Shown here piece by piece: positions 23,532 through 35,041 of a stretch of DNA of 64,000 nt; position 1 is the first letter of the stretch, and each line of letters starts with the position of its first letter. The translations under genes were made by a program, and so were the position numbers. The stretch comes from Celoporthe dispersa (taxonomy: Eukaryota; Ascomycota; Sordariomycetes; Diaporthales; Cryphonectriaceae): positions 2,108,001 through 2,172,000 of the forward strand of contig WAID01000001.1 in the NCBI GenBank assembly GCA_016584495.1. The letters run 5' to 3'. Below the pieces are notes generated by a model that was not told where the DNA came from, did no database searches, and saw only the letters and a program-made list of their open reading frames with translations.

Positions 23532-26500
23532 CTACGACACGACTCTGACAGACCATTTCTCAGCCGTAAATTCAAGCTTCCCCTCCGCCTCTAGCTCGGC
23601 AGGATTCACGAACACCTTGACACCAACATGCTGCTTCTGAACTCCGTACACACGAAAGACGACGTACACTGCTTCAGGTTCATTCCTGTGGGCGTGCATC
23701 TGGCATTTTAAAGTCAGTATTCGCTTGAGCTTCAACTTAATATCACACGAAATCGCGAGCGAGAAGCTTCAAACATGTCCCGGGAGGGAGGGGGACGCTG
23801 GGAGAGGATCTAAGGGGGCCACTCACTCGGCGGTACTGCGCCTGGCTCATGTAGAAAGGTGTGCTGCACTGTCCCGTCGTCGTCTTGACCTCGAGGTAAT
23901 ACATTGGCCTCCTCTCCCGCCAGGTGGCCCCTTCGAGGTGGCCGTTGTCGATGAGCAGCCTTGTCAGTGCCCCTTGTGTGTCGTTGTAGGTGAGATCAGC
24001 TGTCTCCATGTGTCGCCAGGGAACAATGTCGGCGTAGTCAGGGTGGACACTAACGTGGTGTCGAATCCTGCTCTGCCACTGACCCATAGAGAAGTTCGGT
24101 AGAGAGAGGGACTTCAGCAGCTCAAACACCTAGGGTGATGGTGTCACGTCAGTAAATATTATAATGTGCCTTGTCACAGGATCCAAGCTTATATGGAGCC
24201 AGCGAAGACCTACGAAAAGCTCTCCTGCTGCTCCAATCTTTATATCACGCTCGGGTAAAGAAGATTTTCCAAGGTGAAGCGTCTCTTCGAAACCATCGTA
24301 GCTGATCCCAGAATCATCAGACAGAGGTAGAGCTGCAAGCATTCCAGACATGTCGAACAAGTCCTTTCTAGGAAATTGCGTGAGCCGCGCAGAAGACACA
24401 ATCCGGCAGAGGAGATCCCGATATTGGTCTTGTCTTGGAACATCGTATTGAATTCGATTTGAGCTCCCGTGGTCGGAACTGGGAGGGCTGTCCAATACTG
24501 TCAATGACTGCCTTTCAAGGTGGTTTCAGAGTAGAATGTCATGAATACTGACCTGGCTGGTCTCCTAGTGGATCCAGAGCTGTGCGGAGCAGATGTTCCA
24601 TTTACCGAGATTCGATCCGAACGATCTGGGGACCTGGTCTTCATTGGTGGCAACGATCCTGGGCTCAAGAGTTCTTCATCTGACACGGCCTCACCACTGT
24701 CCAATTCTGTGCTCTCGGATAGATCCTCTACATCGGCATTTGTGATACCGCCTTCCTCCAGTATCTGCGCGTAGCGTGATCGTCCAGTGATATTCAGGAT
24801 TTTCTGCATGGCAGATTGGCCTCTCAAGGCAATTGCCTCGTGGACCCGCGTGCTCGCATCTGGCACCAGCCAGTCAAACAGACGGGGTCCGAGTTTCGAG
24901 AGGTACACGAGATCCTGGCTTTTCTTGTTCCGCGAGATGAAAATATCGAGCTGAGCTCCGTCCTCTCGGATGTGAAGATCACTATGCTCCTTGACGTGGT
25001 TATGAGCTTTCCCGTCTTGGAAGAGACTTAATTCGCAGGAGATTCCGTCCGTCTCGTAAACTTGTGCATTGCGCAGCATGTCGTACAGCGGGTGGCTAGA
25101 GTTTTGCAACCTAGGGCTTTCGTAATGATAGGCGATCCTGCGAGGAAGTCCAATCAGTATGCAGAACGGTGACAAAAGATCACCCGCCCCCACTACCAAA
25201 AAAAAAAAAAAAAAAAAAAGGAACCTCAGGGCTGTATTACCGATAGAGGGCGTGGGCCTTGGGGCTGATCTTGCGTTCCGGACGTCTCGTGGGCTGTCTG
25301 GTCTCGGCGTCGACCGTCGTGATCTCCTTGACCATACCCGACATGTATTTCCTCTCCAGACCGAGCCATGCAATGAAGGGGCCAAGCAAACGAACTTCAC
25401 TAAGAGAGAATGCCAGCGTCTTGACCCGACATGCAAAGATATTTTCCAGTGGAATCGTGTCCGCAATGGCAAAATCAGCAGCGGCAGAATCGAGGCTGAT
25501 ATTTCCATCGGGGTGTCGGATCGGAAGTACCTTGGCTGTGCGCAACACATTCGCTTCCGGGTAGTCCTTGGGATCCATGTCCCTAAGGAAGGAGCTCAAA
25601 GAAATGATGTTATCTTTGGCGTCGGCAGCAGAGCTTTCTGGATCACTGCCCAAACGGCCAAGTGCCTCAATGACGATCTTGATGGTTAGAGTCTTCACCT
25701 TGAGAAAACCGCAGAAAAAGTCCTCGAGGCCTTTGTAATGCCCACGCAGGGTAACCTTTCCTCGGATCCTTGTATTGCTTGACCACAAACAATCACGGAC
25801 ACAATGCCAGTGATCATCACCGTCGGTTAGCACATAGATAATACTCTCCGTCTTAAACCGCTTGCTGTGATTGATTTCAGGTTAGAAAAAAGGAGCTGCA
25901 ACATCTTTTTCTGAACTTCAACTGACAGTATGACCTCCTTGTCTTCATCGCTCGTATATTTCAAGAGTCCCTCGAGGTATCTGTACAGATTGAAGACGTT
26001 TTCGTTGCGGACCTCATCGCAGCGCTGCAGCTCGTACAGCTCAGAAAGTATGTCGAACCAGCCGCAGTCTGAGACCTCTAGCACATCACAGAACAATCTT
26101 TTCACACTGTGCAACTCGTCTGGCATGCTGGAATAGATCTCCATGTAAAGAGAGCAGAGCGGCTTCACAGTGGTCATAGAAGGTAACCCTTCCCAGAGAC
26201 ACTCACCAAGCGAGGCCCAGCAAGGCGGGGATCCGCCGAACGCCGGAATGTAAACTGCGTGTGTCCCTCGGAAGAATTCCCTAGTCAAATCAGTAAAAGG
26301 AATTCATTGTGTAGGAGAGGGGAAACTGACAGGATCTTAGTTTTCACTAGCTCTTTCACAGCCGACTCTGCGTATTTCGTATAGATCATGTGGTACAGAC
26401 CGATGGCACGAACACCAAGTTGGTCATTCTGAGCTGCCAATCCACAAAGCTGGCGCAAAATAGCTAAGTAGAAGTCCACATCATCTTTGACATTGACACC

Positions 26501-29486
26501 GACTAGACGGACAAGGAAGGACCAGTGCATTCCACCGTAGGTTTCCCTCGTGAGATGGTCGTTGACTTTGAGAAAAGCGAAATTCTCACCAGAGGGCAAG
26601 TGTCTGTCGCGCTTTTGTTGCAGGTCGAGCAGCGGAAGATACGTCTTCGATAGAGCAACCATGCGGTTTCCCTCACAGAGAACCTTGATGTCTTGCCCGT
26701 GTGCCTTCAAAATTGCCCAGCTATCCACGCTCTCTTCCTCCGAAAGATATGTGCTGCGCAGAAGCCCTAGAAATCTCTCTGGTCGATGCTCCGCAACATA
26801 GATGCATTCTGCAGAGACAGAATTAGTCGATGTATCGACCAGTCTCAGTGTGGTCCGTAGTCCTGTTTGGGCCCTCAGCCAGACAGGCCACCCAGACGAC
26901 CCAGCACGAGGTCTCTCGGGCGCATTTTCCATGAAGTACTGGTTCAGAAACCTCACGGCCATTCCTGGTGCACCGGCACCCGGTTCATCCCCAGCTTCCG
27001 TCGCTTTGAGAAGCTCCTGTGGCCCGTAACGATCACAGCCCGGAAGGTACAGCGGCTCTCCGTGCTCAGGCTTCCACAGCCCTCCTTGTTGGTCGGGGAG
27101 TATCAGTTCATTCCTAAACTGCTCGGGCCCTGGCTTCAGACGATCTGTGAGATAGAGAAATTCAAGCTGTGCGAACAAGGTCGGAGCAAGTGCAAATGGG
27201 GATTCCATTCGCCTGAGGGCTCGATGTCGATCCAGGATTTCGCAGCGAACCATCCTTGCGTCGGCCACACAGACGCCTAATTTTCTGAAGAATGCAACAC
27301 GTGCCGGGTTTCGCGATGCTTTGATGTCCATGACCCGCAATGGAAGACCTCGGGGAATGACGAACCCCCTTTAGTCTCGCCAAGATATAATTTGTCGTCA
27401 TCGTTCAGAGATACCCAGATCGTGCCAGACTCGCCTCGTTCGGGAATCAGTCTCAGGTCGCGCAGTTTTGCCCGATAGTCTCTGCTGAGGCCCGGCTGGG
27501 CCATTTCTAGCAGTAATTTTGCTACCCTGGTGTGCCAGTCTTCATCTGTCTCTTCGCATCTCATTCGGGAGTATATTGATCTCAGATCCTGCTTGATCAT
27601 TTTCAATACTTCCTGCCAGTTGTTCATTGTCCCCAAGCCGAAGCTCCTGAGAATCTCAATGTCGCCAGCGACGTACTTTTTGGACAACCATTTCTCGGGC
27701 TCAAGATCATTGAGCAAAAGTTCTCCTTGCTATCACAGAATCGTTGGGTCAGGATTCTGAGATCTTTGATCTTGTGAAGATCAGTGTCACTCCTCGGTAG
27801 TATACATGGTACTTCTCTGAGCTTCTGCCCCATTGAGTTGGCAAGACTCAACCAGAACTCGTCATGAGAAAATCGATCCTTGTCTGGCAAGAATCTCATC
27901 CAGGTGTACCGAAGATCCGGATCGGAGCAGAATTCGGAGACGGCTTGCATGAACGCATCACTGATGCCGTCACGAATTCCTTGATTCCGTGCAGACGTGA
28001 CAACAATATCTTGCCTGTTGGCTTGCGTCACGAAGTCGCTCTGTATGAGAAACTGGAAGAGTAGGAGTAGATAGTCAGCGCTAATGATCAAGTGAAGCGT
28101 TCCGTGATCCCAGCCCTGAACATGTCCTCAGGAGATACATGAAAGCAAACAAAATCAAGGTCGTAACCTTTGGGTGTAGACAGAAATGGATTTGTTGAAG
28201 AAGGCCGAAAAGATAACCCACCAGCCTACTGCTGAGGTCATACCGCAAGGTTGTCTTTTATGGGGCCATGACAAACTTTTGAGAACGAAGTCTCGCAAGA
28301 AGGGGATGGGGAGATGAGACATATTAGAACAATAGGTGGAACTCTTACCGAGAAGCCCATATGCCTCATTGGCAGAAAGGCATAGACATCTTGAGGCTGG
28401 ACCACAAATGCCTTGCTATCCGCTGACAGGGGAAAGGCGAGAATCACTTCGGCCCTGGCGTAGGCCCTTTTCTGTTTTTCTGTCTTCGAATAGGTCCGAT
28501 TCTCATTCTCTTCCAAGTTTTTCATCATTCGCCGAGTGACGTGGTAGACTTCGCAGGTTGCTGTACTTGTCTCTCCAGTCGTGACTGTCTTAGTCAATGT
28601 TGTGCGGTTGACGCTTGCCGCCGAAACTGAGAAGCTGGTGGAGGTCTGGAGCACATCGTCGTCGTCGAAGAACGAGATGCGAATCACCTTGAGATTCCGC
28701 ATAAAGAGGAGTACACTTCCTTTCAGTTCCTTGAACTGCCGGCGCATCTCCTGACGCTGCGATGCCAGAGCGGCGGGATCACCTGCATCATGGAGAAGAA
28801 GCGTCATCCTCGTCATGTGTTGAGGCAGCTCTTGCGAAGGCTCCTCCCAGATGGGCGTGATCATTCCCATGCCAGAATCACCCTTGCGGTGCCTAAAGTA
28901 GAACGAGAAGGGGCTAGATTGAATATGAACTTCATACGCCGCCATGAAAACGGATTTGAAGCCAATGCCCTTTTCACCGATATAGCCTTGAGCACCTTTC
29001 TTGGAGCTTTTTCCGACGTCGCAGATTGCATTTAGATTGGCCCTGTTGAATCCATCCTCGTTGCATTCGACGATGACGCGATCCGTATAGATTTCGAACG
29101 CGACATAGGGCTGATGATCCCGGGCTCGAGCACTGGTATACTTGTTGTCCTCGGCGTTTTGCAGCAGCTCGAATACAAATCGTGCGTTGCTTGTGTAGAG
29201 ATTCTTGGCAAGCCTGGGCGTAGTTGTTAATCCATTAATAGTCCAAATACCTCGGCTTCCTGCGTGTGTCTAGGCGGCAGACTTACGTTAATATCGACGA
29301 CGCTGCTACATTAGATAACTTTCTGTAGCTTTGACGAATCTGCTCTCTGGCTTTGGGAGTGATCTTTTCAAGCTCTTGCCATGTTTCATGATCGATGTGA
29401 CCGTGATCCTTTGCGATTATGTTGACCCACTCCCGCGCCTGCGCGACCGTGGTGCCGCCTTCCACAAGCATCCGAGAGGCAGACAT
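23532..29486 (-). CDS. Large GHKL-ATPase / DUF3883 protein (NO VEIN / sacsin-like), two frameshifts
   Basis: About 1,706 residues from nine exons: 29287-29486, 28349-29213, 26331-28052, 25903-26280, 25241-25864, 24553-25137, 24214-24487, 23827-24129 and 23532-23699. An Hsp90/sacsin-type ATPase domain lies near the N-terminus. Its N-box is ELLQNAEDN (Asn86, Asp89), then NEDGF, and its glycine-rich lid is GYIGEKGIGFKSVF. A sacsin-like segment follows (FLPMRHMGFS-FLIQSDFV, NRQDIVVTSARN). The C-terminus is a NO VEIN C-terminal (DUF3883) nuclease-like domain: MYYLEVKTTTGQCSTPFYMS and VYVVFRV. All exon phases agree. Two single-base deletions must be assumed: near 27720-27730 (before ELLLNDLEPEKW) and in run C5 at 27365-27369 (KGG-FVIPRGLPL). 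The intron at 25865-25902 is only 38 nt. The 296-nt intron 28053-28348 is long for this window. The start ATG follows an acceptor-like TTGCAG, so an upstream exon cannot be excluded. The cellular role is unknown; chaperone-like or nucleic-acid defence roles are inference. Confidence 0.85.
25198..25219. repeat. A22 homopolymer inside an intron
   Basis: Twenty-two consecutive A on the + strand, hence T22 in the transcript of the DUF3883 gene. It sits near the 5' end of intron 25138-25240. Its length in the assembly is unreliable. Confidence 0.95.
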
Positions 29487-31514
29487 TCCAGCTGCAAGCG
29501 AGTAACAGAGGTATTCATGAGCCAGTGGCCACCTGATGTCAAGGAAGCCGAGTTCTGTAACGGTAGGATGAGTAAATGTGCGCTGCTAGATGGACCACGC
29601 GCAAGATGCTCAGGACGAGAGTTTGGGGCAGAAATATGGGAACGAGGCTGCGTTTAAGGGAGACTGCGATGGACTTGGAGGTGTGATTTATCAGTTTTAT
29701 GGTGGTTTCGATTGCCGCCCACAGCTCAGCTATGCCCACCGCTCGCGTGGGGGCTGAAGGCTGTGAGAAGCACTCTACAGATATCCAATTAGAACCTGCT
29801 GAACCTTCGGGCGATGATACGATTCTATACTTCCTTCCCACCCACACTCCGTTTCTAGTCAAGGTTGTCTGTTGTCTGCAGGACCAACTGAAATCGTGAA
29901 GACGAGGCGGAGCAAGGGCTACACAGGTAGTGTCAGACACCCAGGTAGAGACGAAGTTAAAGTTATGCTACTTTCAAAGTGTATGTGCCATATTAAACCT
30001 GAATGAACATACTTTTAGCTAATAGCAAACCATTGTCACTCTACCATGTTTCATATCTACATGCAACACAATGTTGGCTATCTCTATAGTAAAGAGCCCT
30101 GGTCTGCTCGACTCATGATTGGCCATGCACCTAGTTGCATACTGCTTAGGGAAGGTAGCCGATGCTCGCGGCCCTGCGCCACTGGGACTAAGAGCCAACT
30201 GCAGAAAATGCCCTGGAGAATCGTTGCATCATGTAACGCACCCTGCCACAGAACTGGGCATATGGACAGTAGTTGGAGGACGAATATCCGAGCCGCCAAG
30301 GTCAAGGCTGAAAGTCTGTTCCCCTAATCGTCAAGTACTTGTGCCGAAGCTGGATTCTCACCTTTTCAACCTTTTCTTCTTCCATTCTCGTCCGGGCGTG
30401 TGCGCCTCTTTTTCTTCTCGTTTCTTTTTTTGTGATGGGTGGAGGATGCACGGTCATTCTCGAGACAGCACACACAGTATAAATATTGCCAACTGCTACC
30501 GATTAGGACATGTCGAGCTCAACACCTCTATATGCTCGAGTTCATGTCCGATCTTAAGGCCTCAAATACCATCTGACAGCCCGTGTTACACGTGTACTGA
30601 GAGTCAGCATTTTGAGATATATGCTGATGTGGCATTGAGGCAGCCAAGACGTTATCGAAGGCTAGAAGTTATATTCACCAGAAATACAGTCAAGCGGTCT
30701 CACTGGCGTCCGTCTTTGAAGAGGTGGTATTAGGATGCAACCATGATCCAGACGATTTATTTCTTGTTAGAGAAGATTTATGGCGCAGTTCCTGGCTCCC
30801 CTTCTGAACGATGGGAAATCTGCGAGACTGCCAACATTAAGATTACATATACCCCATGAGGATTCCGGCAGCAGGATGGAGTGGCGAGATCTGGTGATTG
30901 CCGCCAGCCGTGTGTGTGCTGTGAGTGTGTACAATGTAGCTATTTTGGTATGCCTTGGTGCGGTCGTTGGGATTTGACGTGTTTCACCACTGCGTGGTAA
31001 GCGGCCCTTCCTGGTTAGCCTTTCAGGGGTGACCCGTGCTCCCCCTCACCACGCGTGCTAGGATGGTGAGGCAGCTTGGGTACCAGACAGGGGGGGTTCT
31101 GGTGCTTACCCCGCCATGACATCTTCAGGCGGGCAGCTCCCACTGCTCCCTCAGCACACATAGGCTATAGGCTGGACCACAGTAGCACACATACACCACA
31201 GTAAGCCTAAGCCAAGCCCTGAGGATCGAGACAGGGGGACCAAGCTGCTTTGACACAAAGCCAAAACAGTAAGCTCTGGAGACGCCACTGCCGCGATTAC
31301 CACTACAGTAAGTAGTAGTACCAAACCACCACCTCCTCCTTCTACTACCACGACTACGATCACTGCCAACGCCCGCCCTGTTACCCACCAACAACCAAAA
31401 AATTGTCATCACCACCAGACGCTCCTCTCCATATCCTGTCCCCTCCTGTCCTCCGACACCTCACGCCCACATTTGAGCTGCCACTATCCCCCCACAAGGA
31501 AGAAAAGAGCAAAC
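29487..31514. other. Divergent intergenic region, about 2 kb
   Basis: Upstream of both the DUF3883 gene (-) and the epimerase gene (+). Frames such as 29539-29940 (-) and 30119-30733 (+) have no recognisable motif. T-rich tracts lie at 30370-30435, and an AC/AG-rich stretch precedes the epimerase start. No gene is supported. Confidence 0.45.
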
Positions 31515-32696
31515 ATGGTCGACCGCCCCAACAAGCCGTCAGCGCTGGCCGCCACGCCGCAGCAGCCTATCCCCCAGGCCTCGGTCAGCATCGACAACGA
31601 CACCGGTCGAGTGTCCGCTAAGCTGCCCACCGGCGAGAGCGTTGAGGTGCTGCTGCACGGCGCCACCGTCATCAGCTGGAAGGACGCGAGCGGCGGCGAG
31701 AAGCTCTGGCTGAGCGAGAAGGCCGTGCTGGACGGCAGCAAGGCCGTCCGCGGTGGTATCCCCTTGGTGTTTCCCGTAAGACTGATCTGATCTACCCCTT
31801 TCCTGCCTCCCGAGCCGAGTCCTGAGAGGAGGGAGTCTCGTGAGGAGACGGCCTCGGAGTCTTGTTCCTGCTTGTTCTGACGGGTGGGTTGTGTACCGCC
31901 ACAGGTCTTTGGCACCGCACCCGACCACGCAGCAACATCCAAGCTCCCCCAGCACGGCTTCGCGCGCACCTCGCGGTGGGAGTTTCTCGGCAAGTCCACC
32001 ACCGAGTCCAAGCAGTCTGACGGCAGCGCTGCCGACACCAACGTCAAGCTCGACTTCGGCCTGAGCTCGTCCTCGCTGGACGACAAGACCCGGGCCCTCT
32101 GGCCGTACGACTTCGACCTCATCTACAGCGTCACCCTCGAGCGGAGTGCCCTGGTCACCTCTATAGTCATCACGAACAAGGCCGACAAGGCCTTTGAGTT
32201 CGAGGTGCTGCTGCACACGTACCTGAGGGTCAAGGTATGCTGCTCGCTCTCCCTTTTTCTTTCCCTCACGTTCGGACTCATGGAAGAAGAGAGGATCGCT
32301 AATTGTATGACGGTGCAGGACATCAACCAGGTCGCAGTAGACGGCCTCGACGCATCGCAATACATTGACAAGGTCGACGGCGCCTCCACCAAGACCCAAT
32401 CCTCCAGCGTCACCATCACAGGCGAGACCGACCGCGTGTACACTCCCGCCCAGGGCCCCGGCGAGCCAGTCGTCGTGACCGAGGGCGGAAGCAAGGTCTT
32501 CTCCGTCGTCCGGGACAACCTGACCGACGTCGTGGTGTGGAACCCTTGGACGGAGAAGGCCGCTGGCATGGGCGACTTCGCGCCCAAGGACGGCTTCAAG
32601 CAGATGATCTGTGTCGAGGCCGGCAGTGTCAAGGGCTTCCAGACGCTGGAGCCTGGTGATGCGTTCGAGGGCGCGCAGACGATCACTGCCCTATGA
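31515..32696 (+). CDS. Glucose-6-phosphate 1-epimerase
   Basis: Aldose-1-epimerase-like fold, yeast YMR099C type, interconverting alpha- and beta-glucose-6-phosphate in the cytosol. Three exons, 31515-31775, 31905-32234 and 32319-32696, give 322 residues. Features: substrate-lining GATVISWKD and GGIPLVFPVFGTAP, the active-site His of LPQHGFAR (His104), WPYDFDLIYSVTLE, and the catalytic Glu of MICVEAG (Glu297). Introns are 129 and 84 nt with GTAAGA/ACAG and GTATGC/GCAG ends. ATG at 31515 (AAACATGG) is chosen over one 42 bases upstream because the N-terminus MVDRPNKPSAL suits the family. No frameshift. Codon use is strongly C-ending, suggesting good expression. Confidence 0.95.
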
Positions 32697-33078
32697 AGGT
32701 TTCAGCAGGGCGCTGGAGGCCTGGGACGGAGTCTCGGGAGGTTGTGATATCAGGCAGGGCAGTGAGCGAGCTGATTTGGTCCAGTGATTGGACTTTTATG
32801 AGGAGAACATAGAATTTGATCCCGCACGCAGAGCTAAGCAAGCCTTCATGAAGATTGATGATGATACTCTAGATAGCAGCAACCATGAACTTTTATTTTT
32901 ATCTTATTATTCCCTCCCTCCACCCCCCGGAGGGAGTCGTCTCTGATCCTTCCAACGGGCCAATGCAGAAGAAAACCCCGCTAGCCCAACGCCATGCCTT
33001 CCCTTGCCCTGAAAGTTTTATACCTGAAATGGTGTTCCTGTATATATACAATGCCTGACAGCCCCGCCCGACGCTCAC
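32697..33078. other. Intergenic, convergent genes
   Basis: 3' UTR space between the epimerase (+) and DAHP synthase (-). Contains a T-rich segment at 32890-32910. No gene seen. Confidence 0.5.
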
Positions 33079-34527
33079 TCAGTGGTCTGCCTCGTTCCGG
33101 TAATGATGCGTAATCTCAAACGCCAGCTCCAGAGCCTGCTTCTCGTTTAGGCGCGGGTCACATAAGCTCGTGTAGCGCACGGCTAGGTCGTCCTCGCCCA
33201 GCTCCTCGCTGCCGCCGAGGCACTCGGTGACGGCATCGCCCGTCAGCTCCAGGTGCACGCCGCCCAGGTAGCTCCGCTGCTCCTTGTGGATGCGCAGGGT
33301 CTCCTGCAGCTCGGCAAAGATGTCGCCGAAGCGGCGCGTCTTGACGCCGGTGGCCGTGGACCGCGTGTTGCCGTGCATGGGGTCGCACTGCCAGACGACG
33401 GTGCGGGCGTACTCGCTGTCCTCGACGGCGCGGATGTGCGCGGGCAGCAGGTCCTTGACCTTGGCGGCGCCGTACCGCGTGATGAGGGTGATCTTGCCGA
33501 CCTCGCGGGCCGGGTTGAGGGTGCGCAGCAGCTCGAGCAGGTCGGACGTCGGCGTGGACGGGCCGACCTTGACGCCGATCGGGTTGGCGATGCCCCGGAA
33601 GAACTCGACGTGGGCGCCGCCGATCTGCCGCGTGCGGTCGCCGATCCAGAGGAAGTGCGCCGACGTGTCGTAGTGCTGGGTCTCGTTCTCGTCCTGGTCC
33701 TGGCCGCCGCCGAGCAGCGCGGCGGAGGAGGCGCCCTGCTGCGTCCTCGCCCCGCCGTAGATGGCGGCGGGCGAGAAGGGGCGGGTCAGCGGCTGTTCGT
33801 ACTCGAGCACCAGGCCCTCGTGGCTGGTGAAGAGGTCGACCGTCGAGGTGGAGGCGCTGTCGCTGCCCAGGGCGCCGATGGTGTTCATGAAGCGCATGCT
33901 CGTCTGGAGCGCGTTCACGATGCCGCTGTACTTGTCCTTGAGGCCCGGGTCCTGGACGTGGCCCAGGTCCCAGTCCATGGGCCGGTTCAGGTCGGCGATG
34001 CCGCTCGACGCCGCGGCACGGCTGTAGTTGAGCGTCGCGGCGGAATAGTGGTACGCCTTGACGAGCCTGGCCGGGTCGAGAGCCCTCTGGTCGACGTCGT
34101 ACGAGTTCAGGATGTCGCCGCGGAAGCTGGGCACGACGCGCCCGTCGGCGAGGGTCTCGGTGTCGCTGGAGCGGGGCTTGGCGTACTGGCCAGCCATGCG
34201 GCCGATGCGGACGACGCGCTTGTCGCAGCCCAGGATCAGCACGAGCGACATCTGCAGCAGGAGCTTGATCTTGCTCTCGATGGCGGCCTGGTTGCAGTAC
34301 TCGAACAGCTCCGCGCAGTCGCCGCCCTGCAGGAGGAAGGCCTCGCCGCGGGCCACGGCGCGGAGCTCCGACTTGAGCTTGAGGATCTCCTTGGGCGTCA
34401 CGAGCGGCGGGAGGTTGCTTAGCTCGGCGGCGGCGAGGGCCACGGCGGCGGGATCGAGGTCGGGCACCTGCTTGATGGGCTTGGAGCGCCACGAGTCGGG
34501 CGTCCAGGGGCCACTGGCTGAGGCCAT
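33079..34527 (-). CDS. Class II 3-deoxy-D-arabino-heptulosonate-7-phosphate synthase
   Basis: First enzyme of the shikimate pathway, condensing phosphoenolpyruvate with erythrose-4-phosphate. It belongs to the plant/fungal class II type, not the Aro3/Aro4 type. Single exon, 482 residues from ATG at 34527 (MASASGPWTPDSW), the usual family start. An in-frame ATG at 34593 would add 22 residues. Motifs: SWRSKPIKQVP, LQGGDCAELF with metal-binding Cys71, RIGRMAGQYAKPRSSDTE, SHEGLVLEYEQPLTR, SAHFLWIGDRTRQI, RGIANPIGVKVGP, ITRYGAAKV, WQCDPMHGNT and, near the end, SLCDPRLNEKQALELA. Very high GC at third positions gives long meaningless open frames on both strands here. It is divergent from the HYPK gene. 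Confidence 0.96.
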   Translation of the reverse strand: MASASGPWTPDSWRSKPIKQVPDLDPAAVALAAAELSNLPPLVTPKEILKLKSELRAVARGEAFLLQGGDCAELFEYCNQAAIESKIKLLLQMSLVLILGCDKRVVRIGRMAGQYAKPRSSDTETLADGRVVPSFRGDILNSYDVDQRALDPARLVKAYHYSAATLNYSRAAASSGIADLNRPMDWDLGHVQDPGLKDKYSGIVNALQTSMRFMNTIGALGSDSASTSTVDLFTSHEGLVLEYEQPLTRPFSPAAIYGGARTQQGASSAALLGGGQDQDENETQHYDTSAHFLWIGDRTRQIGGAHVEFFRGIANPIGVKVGPSTPTSDLLELLRTLNPAREVGKITLITRYGAAKVKDLLPAHIRAVEDSEYARTVVWQCDPMHGNTRSTATGVKTRRFGDIFAELQETLRIHKEQRSYLGGVHLELTGDAVTECLGGSEELGEDDLAVRYTSLCDPRLNEKQALELAFEITHHYRNEADH

Positions 34528-35041
34528 CGTGTGGGTATGTGGCGGTAGGTGAGGGGCCCCGTTCCTCACTATAGGAGTTGAGGCCGCGGACAAGCAGCAG
34601 AGCAGGGCTTAGAAGCGTGAATGAGTGAGACAGCGAGTGACTGCGTCGGTTCGAGTCAGCTGTTTTTATGTCTTGTATGTGCTGCGTTGAAATACGGCTG
34701 AGACTCACAGTACTTCCGAGTGCAATTGACAGAGAGCGTAGTGTGCACAATAGAGATGCAAGCAGATTTGTGCAGAGACCAGATTAATTGAGACGTGAGG
34801 AAAGTTTGGTGTGGCATCGTGGTGACACATCTTGGTCGCATTCGAGACCATTTTGGGTGGTCGAAAAAAGAGCGGATAATAACCCTTATCGTAACCCTGG
34901 GATTGAATATTCGGCTGTCTTCCCCAGTCCAAGTCTTGTCTGCGAACTGGCGTCGGCGACCTGACAACCCCTCCCCCTCCTCCTTCTCTTTCCCTCTCCC
35001 TGCATCCACACCCTTCTCTTCCCCCCACAACGCAGACGACA
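34528..35041. promoter_or_regulatory. Shared divergent promoter region, DAHP synthase/HYPK
   Basis: Only 514 bp separate the two start codons, so both promoters must lie here. A CT-rich tract (34970-35030) directly precedes the HYPK start, as expected for a fungal leader. No individual factor sites are claimed. Confidence 0.5.

Noticed and set aside
29539..29940. 133-residue frame (-) just upstream of the DUF3883 gene
   Set aside because: Considered as a first exon because an acceptor-like TTGCAG precedes the chosen ATG, but there is no fitting donor or domain continuity that I can show.
33158..34750. 530-residue open frame (-) and 389-residue frame (+, 33253-34422) overlapping DAHP synthase
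   Set aside because: Both are Arg/Ala/Gly-rich shadows caused by GC-rich third positions of the real gene; no family motif.
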